This document shows positions 62,701 through 64,000 of a DNA stretch of 64,000 nt, one piece after another; within the stretch, counting starts at the first letter, position 1; each line of letters starts with the position of its first letter. The notes under the pieces were generated by a model. The model was not told where the DNA came from. It did not search any database and saw nothing but the letters and a program-made list of their open reading frames with translations. The stretch covers positions 1 to 64,000 of the forward strand of contig CAJWCU010000018.1 in NCBI GenBank assembly GCA_913030825.1, written 5' to 3'. This DNA comes from an uncultured Rhodospirillaceae bacterium (GTDB taxonomy: Bacteria; Pseudomonadota; Alphaproteobacteria; Rhodospirillales; Casp-alpha2). A program made the translations under genes and the position numbers.

Positions 62701-64000
62701 TCACCGTGCCCGGCGTTTGCGCGCGCCCTTGCGCGTTGCCGCCTTGGGATGGGCGTTGGCTTCGACGTATTCGATCACGGCCGAGGCGATATCCTGACCC
62801 GTCACCTTCTCGATGCCTTCCAGACCCGGCGATGAGTTAACCTCCAGCACGCGGGGGCCGGAGACCGATTGCAGCAGGTCGACGCCCGCCACGTTGAGGC
62901 CCAGGGTCTTGGCCGCCTTGACCGCCGTTGCCCGTTCCTCGCGCGTGATCTTGATCTTCTCGCCCTTGCCGCCGCGATGCAGGTTGGAGCGGAAATCGTC
63001 CTCTGCCCCCTGGCGGCGCATGGCGGCGATGACCTTGTTGCCGATGACGAAGCAGCGCACGTCGGCGCCCCCCGATTCCTTGATGAACTCCTGAACCAGG
63101 ATATTGGCCCGCAGCCCCCGGAAGGCGCCGATCACCGATTCGGCGGCCTTGCGCGTTTCGGTCAGGACCACGCCCTTGCCTTGCGTGCCTTCCAGCAGCT
63201 TCACGACCAACGGCGTGCCGCCGACTTTTTGGATCAGGTCCAGGGTGTCGTCCGGCGAATGGGCCATGCCCGTGGCGGGCATGCCGACCCCGGCCTGGGC
63301 CAACAATTGGTGGGCATAGAGCTTGTCGCGCGAGCGGCCGATGGCCTGCGCCCCATTCACGCAATAGACGCCCATCAATTCGAACTGACGGACCACGGCC
63401 ATGCCGTAGAACGTGACCGAGGCACCGATGCGCGGAATGATCGCATCGAAGCCTTCCAGGCTATGGCCGCCGATCAGCACCTCCGGCTTGCGCGAGGTGA
63501 TGTTCATGTAACAGCGCGTGGTGTTGATGACCTCGACCAGATGGCCCCGGCTGGCCGCGACCTCGACCAGGCGCTGGGTGGTGTAACTGCTCGGCTCGCG
63601 CGACAGGAGACCGATCTTCAGCGACTTTTCCGGCTCCGGCTCGTGGTGGTGTTCGTCGTAGATATCGGGCGACATCTCACCGTGAACGCAGGACGCCAAG
63701 GGATTGACGATCATCCGACCCTTCATGGCCGAGCGGCCCAGCAGCATGCGGTAGGTCATGCCTTCGCGGTTACTGAGCGAAACCTCGATGGGCCATTCCT
63801 CACCGGCGATGCGGACCTTGGTGCGCACGATGGGACGGACTTCCGAGCGCCCGTTGGAACTGGTGATCTCACGTTCGCCGATCAGCTCCGCCGTGCAATA
63901 CAGCTCGATCGACGGCCGTTCGGTGATCGGCCGGATGCCGAACCGCACCATGCGCTTGCCGCCGGCCGAAAACGGCTCGATGGAAAAGGCGTGCAGCGAC
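62701..64000 (-). CDS. RimB-RimK fusion: zinc-protease-like domain plus alpha-L-glutamate ligase (5' end outside window)
   Basis: The gene runs off the right edge. The ATG at 63951 is internal: the codons before it read [16 protein letters not shown], the retropepsin-like RimB domain (ATP-dependent zinc protease family) just after its catalytic Asp segment. About 130 visible residues of that domain end near the linker [13 protein letters not shown]. The rest is a RimK-type ATP-grasp ligase, with [32 protein letters not shown], the ATP/metal segment [18 protein letters not shown] and [20 protein letters not shown]. RimK adds glutamate to ribosomal protein S6. The C-terminal tail is Lys/Arg-rich. 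A weak hairpin overlaps the stop. Confidence 0.92.
   Translation of the reverse strand, partial: SLHAFSIEPFSAGGKRMVRFGIRPITERPSIELYCTAELIGEREITSSNGRSEVRPIVRTKVRIAGEEWPIEVSLSNREGMTYRMLLGRSAMKGRMIVNPLASCVHGEMSPDIYDEHHHEPEPEKSLKIGLLSREPSSYTTQRLVEVAASRGHLVEVINTTRCYMNITSRKPEVLIGGHSLEGFDAIIPRIGASVTFYGMAVVRQFELMGVYCVNGAQAIGRSRDKLYAHQLLAQAGVGMPATGMAHSPDDTLDLIQKVGGTPLVVKLLEGTQGKGVVLTETRKAAESVIGAFRGLRANILVQEFIKESGGADVRCFVIGNKVIAAMRRQGAEDDFRSNLHRGGKGEKIKITREERATAVKAAKTLGLNVAGVDLLQSVSGPRVLEVNSSPGLEGIEKVTGQDIASAVIEYVEANAHPKAATRKGARKRRAR

Noticed and set aside
63949..63951. ATG at 63951 as the start of the RimK gene
   Set aside because: The upstream codons continue in frame to the window end and match the RimB-like domain.
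1..64000. tRNA, rRNA, CRISPR, insertion sequences and prophage genes
   Set aside because: I read the intergenic regions on both strands and saw no cloverleaf with a recognisable T-loop, no regular short repeat-spacer array, and no transposase or integrase.

Overview
The window looks like chromosomal DNA from an alphaproteobacterium, probably Rhodospirillales-like. This is inferred from the high GC content, a TAXI-type solute-binding protein, a PAS_5-type protein, PraR-like XRE regulators, a Zur box of alphaproteobacterial type and a RimB-RimK fusion; no rRNA or tRNA gene is present to settle it. Genes are densely packed. I saw no insertion sequence, prophage or CRISPR array. Both edges cut through genes: the first gene enters from the left and the last one runs off the right.

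Region 1 (1-31 kb) is a secreted giant-protein locus. More than 27 kb is one open frame (at least 9,137 codons in view) encoding a mosaic extracellular protein. In order it has a beta-solenoid, about 17 LamG-like lectin folds mixed with cadherin/VCBS-like modules, a second solenoid built of about 208-residue repeats, a helical island, then RTX calcium-binding blocks and a type I secretion C-terminus. The inner-membrane ABC exporter and HlyD-type adaptor follow directly; no TolC-type outer-membrane gene is in view. A small unknown gene and a PraR-like XRE regulator with a complex promoter region lie just downstream.

Region 2 (32-45 kb) is catabolic. A minus-strand operon (TAXI binding protein, amidase, hydantoinase/carbamoylase) diverges from a plus-strand operon (thioesterase, GntR/FCD regulator, serine hydrolase, then a phytanoyl-CoA dioxygenase-like enzyme). 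A TGTATACA palindrome sits between them, and the same palindrome recurs before an SDR gene 18 kb away, suggesting a small GntR regulon. Next come a gamma-carbonic anhydrase, an acyl-CoA ligase paired with a citryl-CoA lyase-like protein, a second XRE paralogue, an M20 peptidase and a PAS protein.

Region 3 (45-56 kb) holds a GNAT acetyltransferase, an ABM monooxygenase-like protein, an RND efflux adaptor and pump, a CmcJ/NvfI-like oxidoreductase, a GFA protein, a divergent EamA exporter/ArsR regulator pair, the SDR and a membrane protein of unknown function with a strongly charged tail.

Region 4 (56-64 kb) contains a complete zinc uptake system: znuA diverges from znuC-znuB-zur around a Zur box. 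After it, on the minus strand, come a NaChBac-type sodium channel, a translationally coupled atypical SDR, a TPR/glycosyltransferase-like protein, and the truncated RimB-RimK glutamate ligase.
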